This document shows, one piece after another, positions 30,610 through 43,325 of a stretch of DNA of 64,000 nucleotides. The notes beneath the pieces were generated by a model. It was given only the letters and a program-made list of their open reading frames with translations. It made no database searches and was not told the origin of the DNA. The DNA is from Mycobacterium europaeum. GTDB taxonomy: Bacteria > Actinomycetota > Actinomycetes > Mycobacteriales > Mycobacteriaceae. The stretch is from the NCBI RefSeq assembly GCF_002102155.1, contig NZ_LQOU01000002.1, positions 124,001 to 188,000 of the forward strand. Direction: 5' to 3'. How positions within the stretch are numbered: the stretch's first letter is position 1; each line of letters starts with the position of its first letter. Position numbers and translations under genes: made by a program.

Positions 30610-33600
30610 ATGAACAGCGATTCCGATGAGCTGGTCAAGGCCCTCCGTGCGGCGCTCAAGGACAACGAGCGGCTGAAGCGGGAGGCCAGCGAATACCTCG
30701 CCGCGGCAACCGAACCCGTGGCGGTGGTCGGGATGGGGTGCCGGTATCCGGGCGGTGTGGATTCGCCGGAGGCCCTGTGGCAGATGGTGGTCGAGGGCCG
30801 CGATGTGGTCTCGGACTTCCCGGCGGACCGCGGCTGGAACCTGGCGGGCCTGTTCGATCCCGACCCCGACGCGGTGGGGAAGTCCTACGCCCGCTGCGGG
30901 GGCTTCCTGGCCGACGTGGCCGACTTCGACGCCGCGTTCTTTTCCATCGCGCCCAGCGAGGCGCTGGCCATGGACCCGCAGCAACGCCTGCTGCTGGAGG
31001 TGTCCTGGGAGGCGCTGGAGCGGGCCGGGATCGACCCCGCCGATCTGCGCGGTTCGGCGACGGGGGTGTTCGCCGGGATCTTCCACGGCTCCTACGGCGG
31101 CCAGGGCCGGGTGCCCGGACACCTGGAGCGCTACGGGCTGCGCGGCTCGACGCTGAGCGTGGCGTCGGGCCGGGTGGCCTACTCGCTGGGGCTGGAGGGC
31201 CCGGCCGTGTCGGTGGACACGGCCTGCTCGTCGTCGTTGGTGGCCCTGCACCTGGCGGCGCGGTCGCTGCGCGCCGGCGAGTGCGACCTGGCGCTGGCCG
31301 GCGGCGTGACGGTGATGGCCACCCCGGCGATGTTCATCGAGTTCAGCCGGCAGCGGGCGCTGGCCGCCGACGGGCGGTGCAAGGCGTACGCCGGTGCCGC
31401 CGACGGCACCGGCTTCTCCGAGGGCGTCGGCGTGCTGGTGCTGGAACGGCTGTCCGACGCGCGCCGGTTGGGGCATCAGGTGCTGGCGCTGCTGCGCGGG
31501 TCGGCGGTCAATCAGGACGGCGCCTCCAACGGGCTGGCGACGCCCAACGGGCCCTCGCAGCAGCGGGTGATCCGGGCCGCGCTGGCCGACGCGCGCCTGC
31601 GCGCCGCGGACGTGGATCTGGTGGAAGGGCACGGGACGGGCACCACCCTCGGGGATCCGATTGAGGCGCAAGCGGTTTTGGCCACCTACGGGCAGGACCG
31701 GCCGGCGGACCGGCCGCTGTGGCTGGGGTCGATCAAGTCCAACATGGGCCACACCTCGGCGGCGGCCGGCGCCGGCGGGGTGATCAAGATGGTGCAGGCG
31801 GTCCGGCACGGGCTGATGCCCAAGACACTGCACGTGGATGTGCCCACACCGCACGTGGATTGGTCGGCGGGCGCGGTGTCGCTGCTGACCGAGGCGCGGG
31901 AGTGGCCCGCGCAGGACCGGCCGCGCCGCGCCGGGGTGTCGTCGTTCGGGATCAGCGGCACCAATGCGCACGTCATCGTCGAGCAACCACCGCTGGAGTC
32001 CGAAAGCCCCGCGCCGGCCGGCGATGACGCGCCCGCGCCGTGGGTGCTGTCGGCCCGCTCGGCCGACGCGCTGGCCAACCAGGCGTCCCGGCTGCTGGCG
32101 CGGCTGCACGCAGAACCGGGTCTGCGGGTGGTCGACGTGGCCTGGTCGCTGGTGTCGACGCGGTCGCTGTTCGAGCACCGGGCCGTGCTGGTCGGGGACC
32201 GCGAGCGCCTGCTAACGGAGCTGGCCGGCCTGGCTGACCTCGCCGCCGGCGCGCCGGGGGCGGGCGCGGTGGTGGGCCGGGCGCAACCGGTGGGCAAGAC
32301 GGTGTTCGTGTTTCCCGGGCAGGGCTCGCAATGGGTCGGCATGGGATCCGAATTACTCGACACCTCACCGGTTTTCGCCGAACACCTGCAGCGCTGCGAG
32401 AAGGCGCTCGCCGAACACGTGGACTGGTCCCTGGTCGACGTCATCCGCGGGGCGCCCGGCGCGCCCGGGCTGGACCGGGTGGACGTGGTGCAGCCGGCCC
32501 TGTGGGCGGTGATGGTGTCGCTGGCGGAGTTGTGGCGCTCGCTGGGCGTGGTTCCCGATGCGGTGATCGGTCATTCGCAGGGCGAGATCGCGGCGGCCTG
32601 TGTCGCGGGGTCGCTGTCCCTGGAGGACGCCGCCAGGGTGGTGGCGCTGCGCAGCCGGCTGTTGGTGGGGCTGTCGGGCGCGGGCGGCATGGTGTCGCTG
32701 GCCTGCGGCCTGGGCCGGGCCGAAGAGCTGATCGCCGCGTTCGGCGATCGGCTGAATGTCGCTGCGGTCAACGGTGTTTCCGCGGTGGTGGTGTCCGGTG
32801 AGGTGGAGGCGCTCGACGAGTTGATCCGGCGCTGTGAGGGCGGCGACGTGCGGGCCCGCAGGATCGACGTCGACTACGCCTCCCACTCCCGGCACGTCGA
32901 CGCGATCCGCGCCGCGCTGACCGAGGCGCTGGCCGGAATCGAGCCGCGGTCGTCCTCGGTCACGCTGTTCTCCACCGTGACCGGCGAGCCGCTGGACACC
33001 GCGGGACTCGACGCCGACTACTGGTTCCGCAGCATCCGGCAGACGGTCCAGTTCGAGCGGGCGGTGCGCAACGCGTGCGGCGCCGGGTACGGGGTGTTCG
33101 TCGAATCCAGCCCGCACCCCGTGCTGCTCGCCGCCGTCGAGGAGACGCTGGCCGATTGCGGTCGGGACGCGGTGGTGGTCCCCTCCCTGGGCCGCGACGA
33201 CGGTTCGCTGCACCGGTTCTGGCTTTCGGCGGGTCAGGCCCACGTGGCCGGGGTGCCGGTGGACTGGCGGGCCGCCCTCGCCGGCCTGGGTGGGCGGCGC
33301 GTGGATTTGCCGACGTATGGCTTTGCGCGGCAACGGTTTTGGCTGCCAGGCGGGGCCACTGGATCGGGAGACGTGGCCAGCCTGGGGCTGGCGGGCGCGC
33401 GGCACGCGCTGCTGGGCGCGGTGGTGGCGCGGCCCGACTCCGGCGGGGTGGTCCTGACGGGCCGGCTGTCGACGGCCGCGCAGCCGTGGCTGGCCGACCA
33501 CGCGGTGGGCGGCACGGTGTTGTTCCCCGGCGCGGGGTTCGTGGAGCTGGCCGTCCGCGCCGGCGACGAAGTCGGGTGCGGCGTCCTCGAGGAGTTGACG

Positions 33601-36600
33601 CTGTCCGCCCCGCTGGTGTTGCCGCCCGCGGACGGGGTGCAGGTGCAGGTGGTGGTCGGCGGGGCCACCGAGTCGGGTCGGCGCGAGGTGTCGGTGTATG
33701 CGGCCGGGGCGCAGTCGGAGTGGGTGCTGCACGCCCAGGGCCTGTTGGGCGCGGCGGCCGTGGCGCCGGCCGTGGACATGTCGGTGTGGCCGCCGGTGGG
33801 GGCCACTCCGGTGGAGGTGGGCGACGCGTACGCGCGGCTGGCGGAGCGCGGCTATGAGTACGGCCGGGCGTTCCGCGGCCTGCGGGCGATGTGGCGGCGG
33901 GGCGACGAGATCTTCGCCGACGTCGCCCTGCCGGACGACGCGGGCGCGTCGGACGGTGGCTTCGGCATACACCCGGTGTTGCTCGACGCGGCGCTGCACG
34001 CGATCGGCGTGGCCGCCGGGCCGGGCCAGACCGTCCTGCCGTTCTCCTGGCAGGGGGTGTCGCTGCACGCGGCCGGCGCATCGCGGGCGCGGGTCCGGAT
34101 AGCGCCGTCCGGCGCGGGAGCGGTGTCGGTGGAATTGGCCGACGGCTCCGGGCTGCCGGTGTTGTCGGTGCGCTCGCTGGCGATGCGTCCGGTGTCCGCC
34201 GAGCAGTTGTCGCTCGCGGCGGCGCCCGCCGAGGGCCTGTTCGAGGTGGCGTGGTCGCCGATATCCCTGAGCGGCAACGCCTTCGACCCCGACGTCACGG
34301 TGTGGGAGCCGGGCGGGCACGGCGGCGACATGGTGCGCTCGGTGCACGCGGCCACGACCGGGGCGCTGGTCGCGCTGCAATCGTGGCTGGGCGAGGCCGG
34401 CTCCCCGGTGGTGGCCGTGCAGACCCGCGGCGCGGTGGCGCTCCCCGGCGAGGACGTCACGGACCTGGCCGGCGCGGCGGTATGGGGCCTGGTGCGCTCG
34501 GCCCAGGCCGAGCATCCGGGCCGGGTGGTGCTGATCGACTCCGACGGATCGCTGGACCCGCGGGCGGTGATCGGCTGCGGGGAGCCGCAACTGGCGGTCC
34601 GCGACGGCGTGGCGTACGCGGCCCGGATGCGGCCGGTGCGCAGGGGGTCGGTGCTCCGGCTGCCGCCCGGGGGCTGGCGGCTGGATGCCGGCGCCGGGGG
34701 CACGCTGGAGGACCTGGTGGTGAGCCCGTGCCCGCCGGCGGAGCTGGAGCCCGGCCAGGTCCGGGTGGCGGTGGCCGCGGTCGGGGTGAACTTCCGCGAC
34801 GTGCTGGTCGCCCTGGGCATGTATCCGGGCGGTGGCCGGCTGGGGGCCGAGGGCTCGGGTGTGGTCGTCGAGGCCGGTCCCGGCGTGACGGGGCTGGCCG
34901 TCGGTGACGCGGTGATGGGGCTGCTCGGGGTGGTCGGGTCGGAAGCCGTGGTCGATCAGCGAATGGTGACCCCGGTGCCGCAGGGCTGGTCGCTGGTGAC
35001 GGCGGCGGGCGTGCCGGTGGTGTTCCTCACCGCGCTCTACGGGCTGTCGGAGTTGGCGGGCCTGCGCGCCGGCGAGCGGGTGCTGGTGCACACCGCCACC
35101 GGCGGGGTGGGGATGGCCGCGGTCCAGCTGGCCCGGCACTGGGGTGCGGAGGTGTTCGCCACCGCGAGCCGCGGCAAATGGGACACCTTGCGCGCGATGG
35201 GATTCGACGACGACCACATCGGCGACTCGCGGACGCTGGAGTTCGAGCAGAGGTTCTCGGCGGCCACCGGCGGGGCCGGTGTCGATGTGGTGCTCAATTC
35301 CCTGGCGGGTGAGTTCACCGACGCGTCGCTGCGGCTGCTGGCCCCCGGCGGGCGCTTCATCGAGATGGGCAAGACCGACGTCCGCGATCCGCACGACGTC
35401 GCCGAGCGGTATCGGGGCGCCCGGTATCGCGCCTTCGACCTGATGGAGGTGGGCGCGGACCGCACCGCCGCGATGCTGGCCGAAATCGTGCGACTGCTGC
35501 GCGAGGGCGCGGTGAAACCGCTGCCGCTGAAGGCCTTCGACGTCCGCTGCGCCTCGGCGGCGTACCGGTTCGTCAGCCAGGCCCGGCACATCGGCAAGGT
35601 CGCGCTCACCCTGCCGTCCGGGCCCGGCGCGGTGCTCAGTGGGTGTGGCGGGCTGGCCGGCGGCAGCGTGGTGATCACCGGCGGTACCGGCATGGCCGGC
35701 TCGGCGCTGGCCCGGCACCTCGTCGACCGGTATCGCGTGGCCCACGTGGTGCTGGCCAGCCGCGCGGGCGCCGGGGCTCCGGGGATCGCGGAGTTGGTCG
35801 ATGGCCTGCAGGAGGCGGGCGCCCGGGTGTCGGTGGTGGCCTGCGATGTCGCGGACCGCGAGGCGGTCGCGGCGATGCTGGCGCAGATACCGCGGGAGTA
35901 TCCGCTGCGGGCGGTGGTGCACGCGGCCGGCATTCTCGATGACGGACTGGTGTTGTCGCTGACCCCGGATCGGGTGGATGCGGTGTTGCGGGCCAAGGTC
36001 GACGGGGCCTGGCACCTGCACGAGCTGACCCGCGAGCAGGATCTGTCGGCGTTCGTGGTGTTCTCGTCGATGGCCGGGATCGTGGGCACCCCGGGCCAGG
36101 CCAACTACGCCGCGGCCAACAGCTTCCTCGACGGGCTGGTCGCGTTCCGGCGCGCACACGGGCTGCCGGGTCTGTCGCTGGCCTGGGGCCTGTGGGAGCA
36201 GGCGTCGGCGATGACGGCCCACCTCGGCGAGCGCGACAAGGCCCGGATGAGCCGGCTCGGGATCGCACCGCTGTCCACCGAGCAGGCGCTGGAGTCGTTC
36301 GACGCCGCCATGCTGGTCGAGGCGCCGGTGCTGATGGCCGCCCGCGTGGATCGGGTCGCCTTGTCCGACAACGCCGCCGCGCTGCCCCCGCTGCTGAGCG
36401 AGCTGGGCGCGCGCACCACCCGCCGCGTCATCGACGATGTGGACACCACCGCCCTGACGACCGGTCTCACGGCGCGCCTGCACGGCCTGGCCCCCGAGGC
36501 GCGACAGCGGGAGCTGGTCGACCTGGTCTGCGGCAACGCGGCGACGGTGCTGGGGCTGCCGAACCCCGCCGACATCAACGCGGGCCGCGCGTTCGGTGAC

Positions 36601-36984
36601 CTCGGTTTCGATTCGCTCACCGCCGTCGAGCTGCGCAACCGGCTCAAAACCGCTACGGGGCTTACGCTTTCGCCCACGCTGATCTTCGACTACCCGACGC
36701 CGTCGGTGCTGGCGGAGCACCTCGACGGCCAGCTGGCCGCCGGCTCGGGCGAGCAGCCTGACCTGATGGCGCGCTTCACCGACATCACCCGCGAACTGCA
36801 GGCGCTGCTCGCTCGGCCCGGCTGGGACGCGGGCGACAAATCGGCGCTGCGGGCCCGGCTGCACAACCTGCTCACCGCCCTGGACCCCGACGATCACCCC
36901 GACCCCGAAGGCCTGGACGCCGACCTCGATGCCGCCACCGAAAGCCAACTCTTTGCCATCCTCGATGAAGAACTCGGCCGCTGA
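30610..36984 (+). CDS. pks7: Modular type I polyketide synthase Pks7, fully reducing module
   Basis: 2124 residues. Domain order: N-terminal docking helix ([18 protein letters not shown]), KS (active Cys206 in [11 protein letters not shown]), AT (Ser656 in [13 protein letters not shown] at 756-759 predicts methylmalonyl-CoA), DH (His964 in [10 protein letters not shown]; second-site [10 protein letters not shown]), ER (NADPH loop TGGVGMAA near 1498), KR (TGGTGMAG near 1688; Tyr1833 in ANYAAANSF) and ACP (Ser2002 in [11 protein letters not shown]). All catalytic motifs look intact, so each use should add one fully reduced, methyl-branched unit. The C-terminus [15 protein letters not shown] is a docking tail. 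ATG lies 44 bases after pks10. Size matches M. tuberculosis Pks7 (about 2126). Confidence 0.95.
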   Translation: MNSDSDELVKALRAALKDNERLKREASEYLAAATEPVAVVGMGCRYPGGVDSPEALWQMVVEGRDVVSDFPADRGWNLAGLFDPDPDAVGKSYARCGGFLADVADFDAAFFSIAPSEALAMDPQQRLLLEVSWEALERAGIDPADLRGSATGVFAGIFHGSYGGQGRVPGHLERYGLRGSTLSVASGRVAYSLGLEGPAVSVDTACSSSLVALHLAARSLRAGECDLALAGGVTVMATPAMFIEFSRQRALAADGRCKAYAGAADGTGFSEGVGVLVLERLSDARRLGHQVLALLRGSAVNQDGASNGLATPNGPSQQRVIRAALADARLRAADVDLVEGHGTGTTLGDPIEAQAVLATYGQDRPADRPLWLGSIKSNMGHTSAAAGAGGVIKMVQAVRHGLMPKTLHVDVPTPHVDWSAGAVSLLTEAREWPAQDRPRRAGVSSFGISGTNAHVIVEQPPLESESPAPAGDDAPAPWVLSARSADALANQASRLLARLHAEPGLRVVDVAWSLVSTRSLFEHRAVLVGDRERLLTELAGLADLAAGAPGAGAVVGRAQPVGKTVFVFPGQGSQWVGMGSELLDTSPVFAEHLQRCEKALAEHVDWSLVDVIRGAPGAPGLDRVDVVQPALWAVMVSLAELWRSLGVVPDAVIGHSQGEIAAACVAGSLSLEDAARVVALRSRLLVGLSGAGGMVSLACGLGRAEELIAAFGDRLNVAAVNGVSAVVVSGEVEALDELIRRCEGGDVRARRIDVDYASHSRHVDAIRAALTEALAGIEPRSSSVTLFSTVTGEPLDTAGLDADYWFRSIRQTVQFERAVRNACGAGYGVFVESSPHPVLLAAVEETLADCGRDAVVVPSLGRDDGSLHRFWLSAGQAHVAGVPVDWRAALAGLGGRRVDLPTYGFARQRFWLPGGATGSGDVASLGLAGARHALLGAVVARPDSGGVVLTGRLSTAAQPWLADHAVGGTVLFPGAGFVELAVRAGDEVGCGVLEELTLSAPLVLPPADGVQVQVVVGGATESGRREVSVYAAGAQSEWVLHAQGLLGAAAVAPAVDMSVWPPVGATPVEVGDAYARLAERGYEYGRAFRGLRAMWRRGDEIFADVALPDDAGASDGGFGIHPVLLDAALHAIGVAAGPGQTVLPFSWQGVSLHAAGASRARVRIAPSGAGAVSVELADGSGLPVLSVRSLAMRPVSAEQLSLAAAPAEGLFEVAWSPISLSGNAFDPDVTVWEPGGHGGDMVRSVHAATTGALVALQSWLGEAGSPVVAVQTRGAVALPGEDVTDLAGAAVWGLVRSAQAEHPGRVVLIDSDGSLDPRAVIGCGEPQLAVRDGVAYAARMRPVRRGSVLRLPPGGWRLDAGAGGTLEDLVVSPCPPAELEPGQVRVAVAAVGVNFRDVLVALGMYPGGGRLGAEGSGVVVEAGPGVTGLAVGDAVMGLLGVVGSEAVVDQRMVTPVPQGWSLVTAAGVPVVFLTALYGLSELAGLRAGERVLVHTATGGVGMAAVQLARHWGAEVFATASRGKWDTLRAMGFDDDHIGDSRTLEFEQRFSAATGGAGVDVVLNSLAGEFTDASLRLLAPGGRFIEMGKTDVRDPHDVAERYRGARYRAFDLMEVGADRTAAMLAEIVRLLREGAVKPLPLKAFDVRCASAAYRFVSQARHIGKVALTLPSGPGAVLSGCGGLAGGSVVITGGTGMAGSALARHLVDRYRVAHVVLASRAGAGAPGIAELVDGLQEAGARVSVVACDVADREAVAAMLAQIPREYPLRAVVHAAGILDDGLVLSLTPDRVDAVLRAKVDGAWHLHELTREQDLSAFVVFSSMAGIVGTPGQANYAAANSFLDGLVAFRRAHGLPGLSLAWGLWEQASAMTAHLGERDKARMSRLGIAPLSTEQALESFDAAMLVEAPVLMAARVDRVALSDNAAALPPLLSELGARTTRRVIDDVDTTALTTGLTARLHGLAPEARQRELVDLVCGNAATVLGLPNPADINAGRAFGDLGFDSLTAVELRNRLKTATGLTLSPTLIFDYPTPSVLAEHLDGQLAAGSGEQPDLMARFTDITRELQALLARPGWDAGDKSALRARLHNLLTALDPDDHPDPEGLDADLDAATESQLFAILDEELGR

Positions 36985-36991
36985 GACCACG

Positions 36992-39900
36992 ATGCCGGAC
37001 ACCTCGCAGCACGTCGACTACCTGAAGCGCCTGACGGCGGATCTCAGGCGGGCGCGCCGACGCGTCGCGGAACTGGAAGGCAAGCTGTCCGAACCGATCG
37101 CGGTGGTCGGCATGGCGTGCCGCTACGCGGGCGGGGTCGATTCGCCGGAAGCCCTGTGGCAGTTGGTCGATGAGGGCCGCGACACGGTGTCGGACTTTCC
37201 GGCGGACCGGGGCTGGGATGTCGAGGGGCTCTACGACCCGGATCCCGACGCCGCGGGCAAGATGTACACCCGGCAGGGCAGCTTCCTGCGCGACGCGGCC
37301 GAATTCGACGCCGGCTTCTTCGGGGTCGGCCCCAGCGAGGCCCTGGCGATGGATCCTCAGCAGCGGTTGATGCTGGAGATGTCGTGGGAAGCGTTGGAGC
37401 GGGCGGGGATTGACCCGCTCGCGCTGCGCGGCTCGGCGACCGGAGTGTTCGCCGGTGTCATCCACGCCGGTTACGGCGGCGAGGTGAAGGGCGAGCTGGA
37501 GGGCTACGGGCTGACCGGTTCGACCCTGAGCGTGGCCTCGGGCCGGGTGTCCTATGTGTTGGGTCTGGAAGGCCCCGCGGTGTCGGTGGACACGGCGTGT
37601 TCGTCGTCGTTGGTGGCGATGCACCTGGCCGCGCAGTCGCTGCGCTCGGGGGAGTGCGATCTGGCGCTGGCCGGCGGCGTCACGGTGATGGCCACGCCCG
37701 CCGCGTTCGTCGAGTTCAGCCGGCAGCGGGCGCTGGCGCCGGACGGCCGGTGCAAGGTGTACGCCGGCGCCGCGGACGGCACGTCGTGGTCGGAGGGCGG
37801 GGGCGTCCTGGTGCTGGAGCGACTGGCCGACGCGCGGCGGCTGGGGCATCCGGTGCTCGCGGTGCTGGCCGGCTCGGCGGTGAACCAGGACGGCGCCTCC
37901 AACGGTCTGACCGCGCCCAACGGGCCGTCCCAGCAGCGGGTGATCCGCACCGCGCTGGCCAACGCCGGGTTGACCGCCGCGGACGTCGACGTGGTCGAAG
38001 GCCACGGCACGGGCACGGTGTTGGGCGACCCCATCGAGGCCCAGGCCCTGTTGGCGACGTACGGGCAGGACCGGCCGGCGGACCGGCCGCTGTGGCTGGG
38101 CTCGATCAAATCCAACATCGGTCACACGTCGGCCGCGGCCGGGGTGGCCGGGGTGATCAAGATGGTGCAGGCCATGCGGCACGGGGTGATGCCCAGGACG
38201 CTGCACGTGGATGTGCCGTCGCCGCATGTGGACTGGTCGGCGGGCGCGGTGTCGCTGTTGACCGAGCCCCGGCCGTGGCCGGCGCGCGACGGCCGGCGCC
38301 TGGCGGGCGTGTCGTCGTTCGGGATCAGCGGAACCAACGCCCACGTGATCGTCGAGCAGCCCCCCGCGGAGCCCGCAGCCGTTGTGGCGGAGGGTGATTC
38401 GCCCGAAGCGGTGGTGGCGTGGGTGGTCTCGGCCCGGTCGGCCGACGCGCTGGCGGCGCAGGCCGCGCGGCTGTCGGCCCACCTGGACGCCGAGCCGGGG
38501 CTGCGCCCGGTGGACGTGGGCTGGTCACTGGCCACCACCCGGGCGGCCCTGGAGCACCGCGCGGTGCTGGTGGGCGCCGACCGCGAGACGCTGCTGGCGG
38601 GGCTCGCGGGCGTGGCGTCCGGGGAGCCCGGCGCGGGTGTGGCGGTCGGGCGCACCCGCGCGGTCGGTAAGCGGGTGTTCGTCTTTCCCGGTCAGGGCGC
38701 GCAGCGGCTCGGGATGGGACGCGAACTGTATCGACGCTTCCCGGTGTTCGCCGAGGCGTTCGACGAGGCGGTGGCGGCGGTGGACGCCCACGCGCGGCTG
38801 CCGCTGCGCGACGTGATGTGGGGCGGCGACCCGGAGTTGTTGCAGAGCACGGAGTTCGCCCAGCCGGCGTTGTTCGCGCTGGAGGTCGCCCTGGCGGCGC
38901 TGTGGCGGTCCTGGGGTGTGACACCCGATGTGGTGATCGGCCACTCGGTCGGCGAGATCGCCGCGGCCTGCGTGGCCGGGGTGCTCTCGCTGCAGGACGC
39001 GGCGCGGGTGGTGGCGGCCCGTGGCCGGCTGATGGCGGCACTGCCGGACGGCGGGGTGATGGTGGCGGTGACCGCCGCCGAGGCCGAGGTCGCGCCGCTG
39101 CTGAACGGCGGCGTGAGCATCGCGGCGGTCAACGGCCCGGACGCGGTGGTGCTGTCCGGCGACCGGGCCGCGGTGACGGCCGTGGCGGATCGGCTGGCCG
39201 ACCGCGGGCGGCGGGTGCGGCAACTGGCCGTCTCGCACGCCTTCCACTCGCCGCTGATGGAGCCAATGATCGCGGAGTTCTCCGCGGTGGTGGCCGCGGT
39301 GTCGCCCCGCGCGCCGCGAATCGACTTGGTGTCCAACGTGACCGGGCAACTGGCCGGGCCCGGGTACGGGTCCGCCGACTATTGGGTCGAGCACGTGCGC
39401 CGGCCGGTGCGGTTCGTCGACGGCGTGCGGTGCGCCGAAGCGCTGGGCGCCGGCGCGTTCCTGGAGGTGGGACCGGGCGCGGCGCTGACGGCCGCGGTGG
39501 AGGAGTCCTTGGCGGCCGAGCCGGCCGTGTCGGCGGTGTCGATGCCCAAGGACCGCCCCGAGGTCGATTCGGTGCTGCTGGCGGCCGGGCGGTTGTTCGC
39601 CTCCGGCGCCGACGTCGGCTGGGCCGCGGCGTTCGCCGGCCTGGCTGCCGGCCGGGTCGACCTGCCGACGTACGCCTTTGCGCGGCGCAGGTTTTGGTTG
39701 TCGACCGAGTCGGTGGGTGCCCGGGACACCGCCGGCCTGGGCCTGGTCCCGGCCGAGCACGCCCTGTTGGGCGCGGTGGTGCAGCGCCCCGATTCGGGCG
39801 GCGTGGTGCTGACGGGCCGGCTCTCGACCGCGGCCCAGCCGTGGCTGGCCGATCACGCGGTGACCGGGACGGTGTTGTTCCCCGGCGCCGGGTTCGTGGA

Positions 39901-42900
39901 GCTGACGCTGCGGGCCGGCGACGAGGTCGGCTGCCCGGTGATCGAGGAGCTCACGCTGTCGGCCCCGTTGCCGCTGCCGGCCGCCGGCGCGGTGCGCGTG
40001 CAGGTGGTGGTCGACGCGGCCGGCGACACCGGATCCCGGGCCGTCGCGGTGTATTCGCAGGCCGGCGCGGAGTGGACGCTGCACGCCCAGGGCGTGTTGA
40101 GCGAAGGCACACCCGCACCGGAGGCGGACCTGTCGGTGTGGCCGCCCATCGGGGCGACCGCGGCCGACGTGACCGGCGCCTACGACGATCTGGCGGCGCG
40201 CGGCTACGGGTACGGCCCGGCCTTCCGCGGGCTGCGCAGGGTGTGGCGCCGGGGCGCCGAGACCTTCGCCGAGGTGGAGGCCCCGCAGCAGGCCGGGGTG
40301 ACGGTGGGCGGCTTCGGGATTCACCCGGTGGTGCTGGACGCCGCCCTGCATGCCCTGGCGGTCGCCGGCGAGCGGGGCCAAACCGTCCTGCCGTTCTCGT
40401 GGCAAGGCGTGTGCCTGCATGCGGCCGGGGCGTCGCGGGTCCGGGTGCGGCTGGCCCCGGCGGGCGAGGGCGCCGTCTCGGTCGAACTGGCCGATTCGTC
40501 GGGCGTGCCGGTGCTGTCGGTGCGCGAGCTGGTGACGCGTCCGGTCTCGGCCGCGCAGCTGTCGGCGGCCGTGGCGGCGCGATCCGGCGGCGGTGAACTG
40601 CTGGAGGCCGTGTGGTCCCCGATCACGTTGCCGGACAACGACTTCGGGGCGGAACCCGAGGTGTGGCGGCTGCCGGTGGACGCTGCGGGGGTAGTCGGGT
40701 CGGTGTACAGCGCCGCCCATGAGGCGCTGCGGGAGTTGCAGTCCCGGGCCGAGGGCGCCCCGCCGCTGGTGGTGCTGACCCGCGGGGCGGTCGCGCTGCC
40801 CGGCGAGGACGTGTCGGATCTGGCCGGCGCGGCGGTGTGGGGGCTGGTGCGGTCGGCACAGGCCGAGCAGCCGGGCCAGGTGGTGCTGGTCGACTCCGAC
40901 GGGTCGCTCGACCTCGGGTCCGTGATCGGCTGCGGCGAGCCGCAATTGGTGGTACGCGAGGGCGTCGCCTACGGCGCCCGGCTCAAGCCGCTCAAGGCGC
41001 AGCCGGTGTTGCAGTTGCCCGAGCCACCGTCGGTCTGGCGGCTGGCCGCCGGCGACGCCGGCACGCTGGAGGACCTGGCGGTGCAGTCCGCCCCGCCGGC
41101 CGAACTCGCCGCCGGTCAGGTGCGGGTGGCGGTGGCGGCGGCCGGGGTGAACTTCCGCGACGTGTTGGTGGCCCTGGGCATGTACCCGGGCGCGGCGCAG
41201 CTGGGCGCCGAGGGCGCCGGGGTGGTGACCGAGATCGGGCCCGGCATCACCGATGTGGCCGTGGGCGACCCGGTCATGGGGATTCTGGGCCTGACGGGGT
41301 CGGAGGCCGTCGTCGATCGGCGGCTGGTGACGCGGGTGCCGCCCGACTGGTCGTTCACCGACGCCGCGGGCGTGCCGGTGGTGTTCCTCACGGCGTACTA
41401 CGGGTTGTCGGTCCTGGGCGGCCTGCGGGCCGGCGAGCGGGTGCTGGTGCACGCCGGAGCCGGCGGGGTCGGCATGGCCGCCGTGCAGCTGGCCCGGCAC
41501 TGGGGCGCCGAGGTTTTCGCCACCGCCAGCCGCGGCAAGTGGGACACCCTGCGCGCCATGGGTCTCGACGAGGAACACATCGCGGATTCGCGGACGCTGG
41601 AGTTCGAGGGCGAGTTCTCCATCGCGACGGGCGGCGCCGGGATGGACGTGGTGCTCAATTCGCTCGCCGGCGAGTTCACCGATGCCTCGCTACGGCTGCT
41701 GGTCCCCGGTGGGCGCTTCATCGAGATGGGCAAGACGGACCTGCGCGACCCGGAGGCCCTCACCGGCGTCCGATACCGCGCGTTCGACCTGATGGAGGCC
41801 GGACCGGACCGCATCGCCGAGATGCTGTCCGAGTTGATGCGATTGTTCGCCGACGGGACGCTGAAGCCGTTGCCGGTCAAGGTGTTTGACGTGCGGCGCG
41901 CCGCCGACGCCTACCGGTTCGTCAGCCAGGCCCGCCACATCGGCAAGGTCGTGCTCACCATGCCCGACGGGCCCGCCGGGCTGGGCGGTGGCACCGTGCT
42001 GATCACCGGCGGGACGGGCATGGCGGGCGCGGCGGTGGCTCGTCACCTGGTCGACCGCCACCGGGTGCCGCACGTGATGTTGGTCAGCCGCAGCGGCGAG
42101 CTGGCCGACGGGATGTCCGGGCTGGTCGCCGAGCTGCGCGACGCCGGGGCCCGGGTGTCGGTGGTGGCCTGCGACGTCGCCGATCGCGACGCCGTGGCGG
42201 GGGTGCTGGCACAGGTGCCCGCGCAGCTGCCGCTGCGCGGGGTGTTCCATGCCGCTGGCGTGCTGGACGACGCGGTGATCGCGTCGCTGACCCCGGAGCG
42301 CATCGACACGGTGTTGCGGTCCAAGGTCGACGGCGCGTGGCACCTGCATGAGCTGACCCGGGGGCTGGATCTGGCGGCGTTCGTGGTGTTTTCGTCGATG
42401 GCGGGGATCGTCGGCGCGCCGGGTCAGGGCAACTACGCGGCGGCCAACAGCTTCCTCGACGGCCTGGCGGCCTACCGCCGGGCCCACCGGTTGCCCGGCC
42501 TGTCCATCGCCTGGGGGATGTGGGAGCAGGCGTCGGCCATGACCCAGCACCTCGGCGACCGCGACAGGGCCCGGATGAGCCGCGCCGGGCTCGCCCCGCT
42601 GTCCACCCGCCAGGCGCTCGACCTGCTCGACACCGCGCTGCTGGCCGAGCCCCCCGTCGTGGTGGCCACCCGGCTCGACACCGCCGCGCTGGCGCATGCC
42701 GGCGCCGCGCTGCCGCCGCTGTTGCGCCAGTTGGCATCTCGGCCGGCCCGGCGCGTCCTCGACCCGACCGACATGGTGTCGTTGACGGGCCTGCGGGCGC
42801 GGCTGGACGGCCTGGCCCCCGAGCAGCGGCGCCGCGAGCTGGTGGAGCTGGTGTGCGGCAACGCCGCCACCGTGTTGGGTCACAGCACCGCCGACGTCGA

Positions 42901-43324
42901 CGCCGAGCAGGCCTTCGCCGATCTGGGCTTCGACTCGCTGACCGCCGTGGAGCTGCGCAACAGGCTCAAAATAGCGACCGGACTGACCCTTTCGCCCACG
43001 CTGATCTTCGATCACCCGACGCCGGCGGCGCTGGCCGAGCATCTCGACGCGCAGCTGTCCACCGGGACGAACGGCGAGCCGCCGGATCGCATGGCCCGCT
43101 TCGACGACGTGCTCCGCGAGATGCAGGCGCTGCTCGGCCAATCCGACTGGAGCCCCGGCGACAAAGCGCAGCTCGCCGCCCGGCTGGAGGGCCTGCTGAC
43201 CGGCCTGACCGGTCCCGCGCCCGTGCCGTACCCCGAACATCCCGACGATCCGTTCGACGACGACATCGCCACCGCCACCGAGAGCCAGCTCTTCGCCATC
43301 CTCGACGACGAGATGGGCCCTTAG
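36992..43324 (+). CDS. pks8: Modular type I polyketide synthase Pks8 (unsplit Pks8-Pks17 equivalent)
   Basis: 2110 residues with KS (Cys203), AT (Ser652 in [13 protein letters not shown] at 749-752 predicts malonyl-CoA), DH (His955 in [10 protein letters not shown]), ER (loop [10 protein letters not shown] near 1488), KR (Tyr1815) and ACP (Ser1982). The N-terminal docking coiled coil ([20 protein letters not shown]) differs from that of Pks7, but the C-terminal tail ([15 protein letters not shown]) is nearly the same. In M. tuberculosis the corresponding functions are split between Pks8 and Pks17, which were linked to mono-methyl-branched unsaturated fatty acids; here one frame covers everything. 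The ATG is 7 bases after the pks7 stop, with a weak ribosome binding site, so translational coupling is likely. Confidence 0.93.
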   Translation: MPDTSQHVDYLKRLTADLRRARRRVAELEGKLSEPIAVVGMACRYAGGVDSPEALWQLVDEGRDTVSDFPADRGWDVEGLYDPDPDAAGKMYTRQGSFLRDAAEFDAGFFGVGPSEALAMDPQQRLMLEMSWEALERAGIDPLALRGSATGVFAGVIHAGYGGEVKGELEGYGLTGSTLSVASGRVSYVLGLEGPAVSVDTACSSSLVAMHLAAQSLRSGECDLALAGGVTVMATPAAFVEFSRQRALAPDGRCKVYAGAADGTSWSEGGGVLVLERLADARRLGHPVLAVLAGSAVNQDGASNGLTAPNGPSQQRVIRTALANAGLTAADVDVVEGHGTGTVLGDPIEAQALLATYGQDRPADRPLWLGSIKSNIGHTSAAAGVAGVIKMVQAMRHGVMPRTLHVDVPSPHVDWSAGAVSLLTEPRPWPARDGRRLAGVSSFGISGTNAHVIVEQPPAEPAAVVAEGDSPEAVVAWVVSARSADALAAQAARLSAHLDAEPGLRPVDVGWSLATTRAALEHRAVLVGADRETLLAGLAGVASGEPGAGVAVGRTRAVGKRVFVFPGQGAQRLGMGRELYRRFPVFAEAFDEAVAAVDAHARLPLRDVMWGGDPELLQSTEFAQPALFALEVALAALWRSWGVTPDVVIGHSVGEIAAACVAGVLSLQDAARVVAARGRLMAALPDGGVMVAVTAAEAEVAPLLNGGVSIAAVNGPDAVVLSGDRAAVTAVADRLADRGRRVRQLAVSHAFHSPLMEPMIAEFSAVVAAVSPRAPRIDLVSNVTGQLAGPGYGSADYWVEHVRRPVRFVDGVRCAEALGAGAFLEVGPGAALTAAVEESLAAEPAVSAVSMPKDRPEVDSVLLAAGRLFASGADVGWAAAFAGLAAGRVDLPTYAFARRRFWLSTESVGARDTAGLGLVPAEHALLGAVVQRPDSGGVVLTGRLSTAAQPWLADHAVTGTVLFPGAGFVELTLRAGDEVGCPVIEELTLSAPLPLPAAGAVRVQVVVDAAGDTGSRAVAVYSQAGAEWTLHAQGVLSEGTPAPEADLSVWPPIGATAADVTGAYDDLAARGYGYGPAFRGLRRVWRRGAETFAEVEAPQQAGVTVGGFGIHPVVLDAALHALAVAGERGQTVLPFSWQGVCLHAAGASRVRVRLAPAGEGAVSVELADSSGVPVLSVRELVTRPVSAAQLSAAVAARSGGGELLEAVWSPITLPDNDFGAEPEVWRLPVDAAGVVGSVYSAAHEALRELQSRAEGAPPLVVLTRGAVALPGEDVSDLAGAAVWGLVRSAQAEQPGQVVLVDSDGSLDLGSVIGCGEPQLVVREGVAYGARLKPLKAQPVLQLPEPPSVWRLAAGDAGTLEDLAVQSAPPAELAAGQVRVAVAAAGVNFRDVLVALGMYPGAAQLGAEGAGVVTEIGPGITDVAVGDPVMGILGLTGSEAVVDRRLVTRVPPDWSFTDAAGVPVVFLTAYYGLSVLGGLRAGERVLVHAGAGGVGMAAVQLARHWGAEVFATASRGKWDTLRAMGLDEEHIADSRTLEFEGEFSIATGGAGMDVVLNSLAGEFTDASLRLLVPGGRFIEMGKTDLRDPEALTGVRYRAFDLMEAGPDRIAEMLSELMRLFADGTLKPLPVKVFDVRRAADAYRFVSQARHIGKVVLTMPDGPAGLGGGTVLITGGTGMAGAAVARHLVDRHRVPHVMLVSRSGELADGMSGLVAELRDAGARVSVVACDVADRDAVAGVLAQVPAQLPLRGVFHAAGVLDDAVIASLTPERIDTVLRSKVDGAWHLHELTRGLDLAAFVVFSSMAGIVGAPGQGNYAAANSFLDGLAAYRRAHRLPGLSIAWGMWEQASAMTQHLGDRDRARMSRAGLAPLSTRQALDLLDTALLAEPPVVVATRLDTAALAHAGAALPPLLRQLASRPARRVLDPTDMVSLTGLRARLDGLAPEQRRRELVELVCGNAATVLGHSTADVDAEQAFADLGFDSLTAVELRNRLKIATGLTLSPTLIFDHPTPAALAEHLDAQLSTGTNGEPPDRMARFDDVLREMQALLGQSDWSPGDKAQLAARLEGLLTGLTGPAPVPYPEHPDDPFDDDIATATESQLFAILDDEMGP

Positions 43325-43325
43325 C

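Noticed and set aside
32365..37002. 1545-codon open frame on the minus strand opposite pks7
   Set aside because: It mirrors the third-position GC bias of pks7, has low-complexity Arg/His/Gly/Gln sequence and no domain. Similar shadows lie opposite pks8 (38525-41578), pks9 (42966-46409) and pheT (17871-20426).
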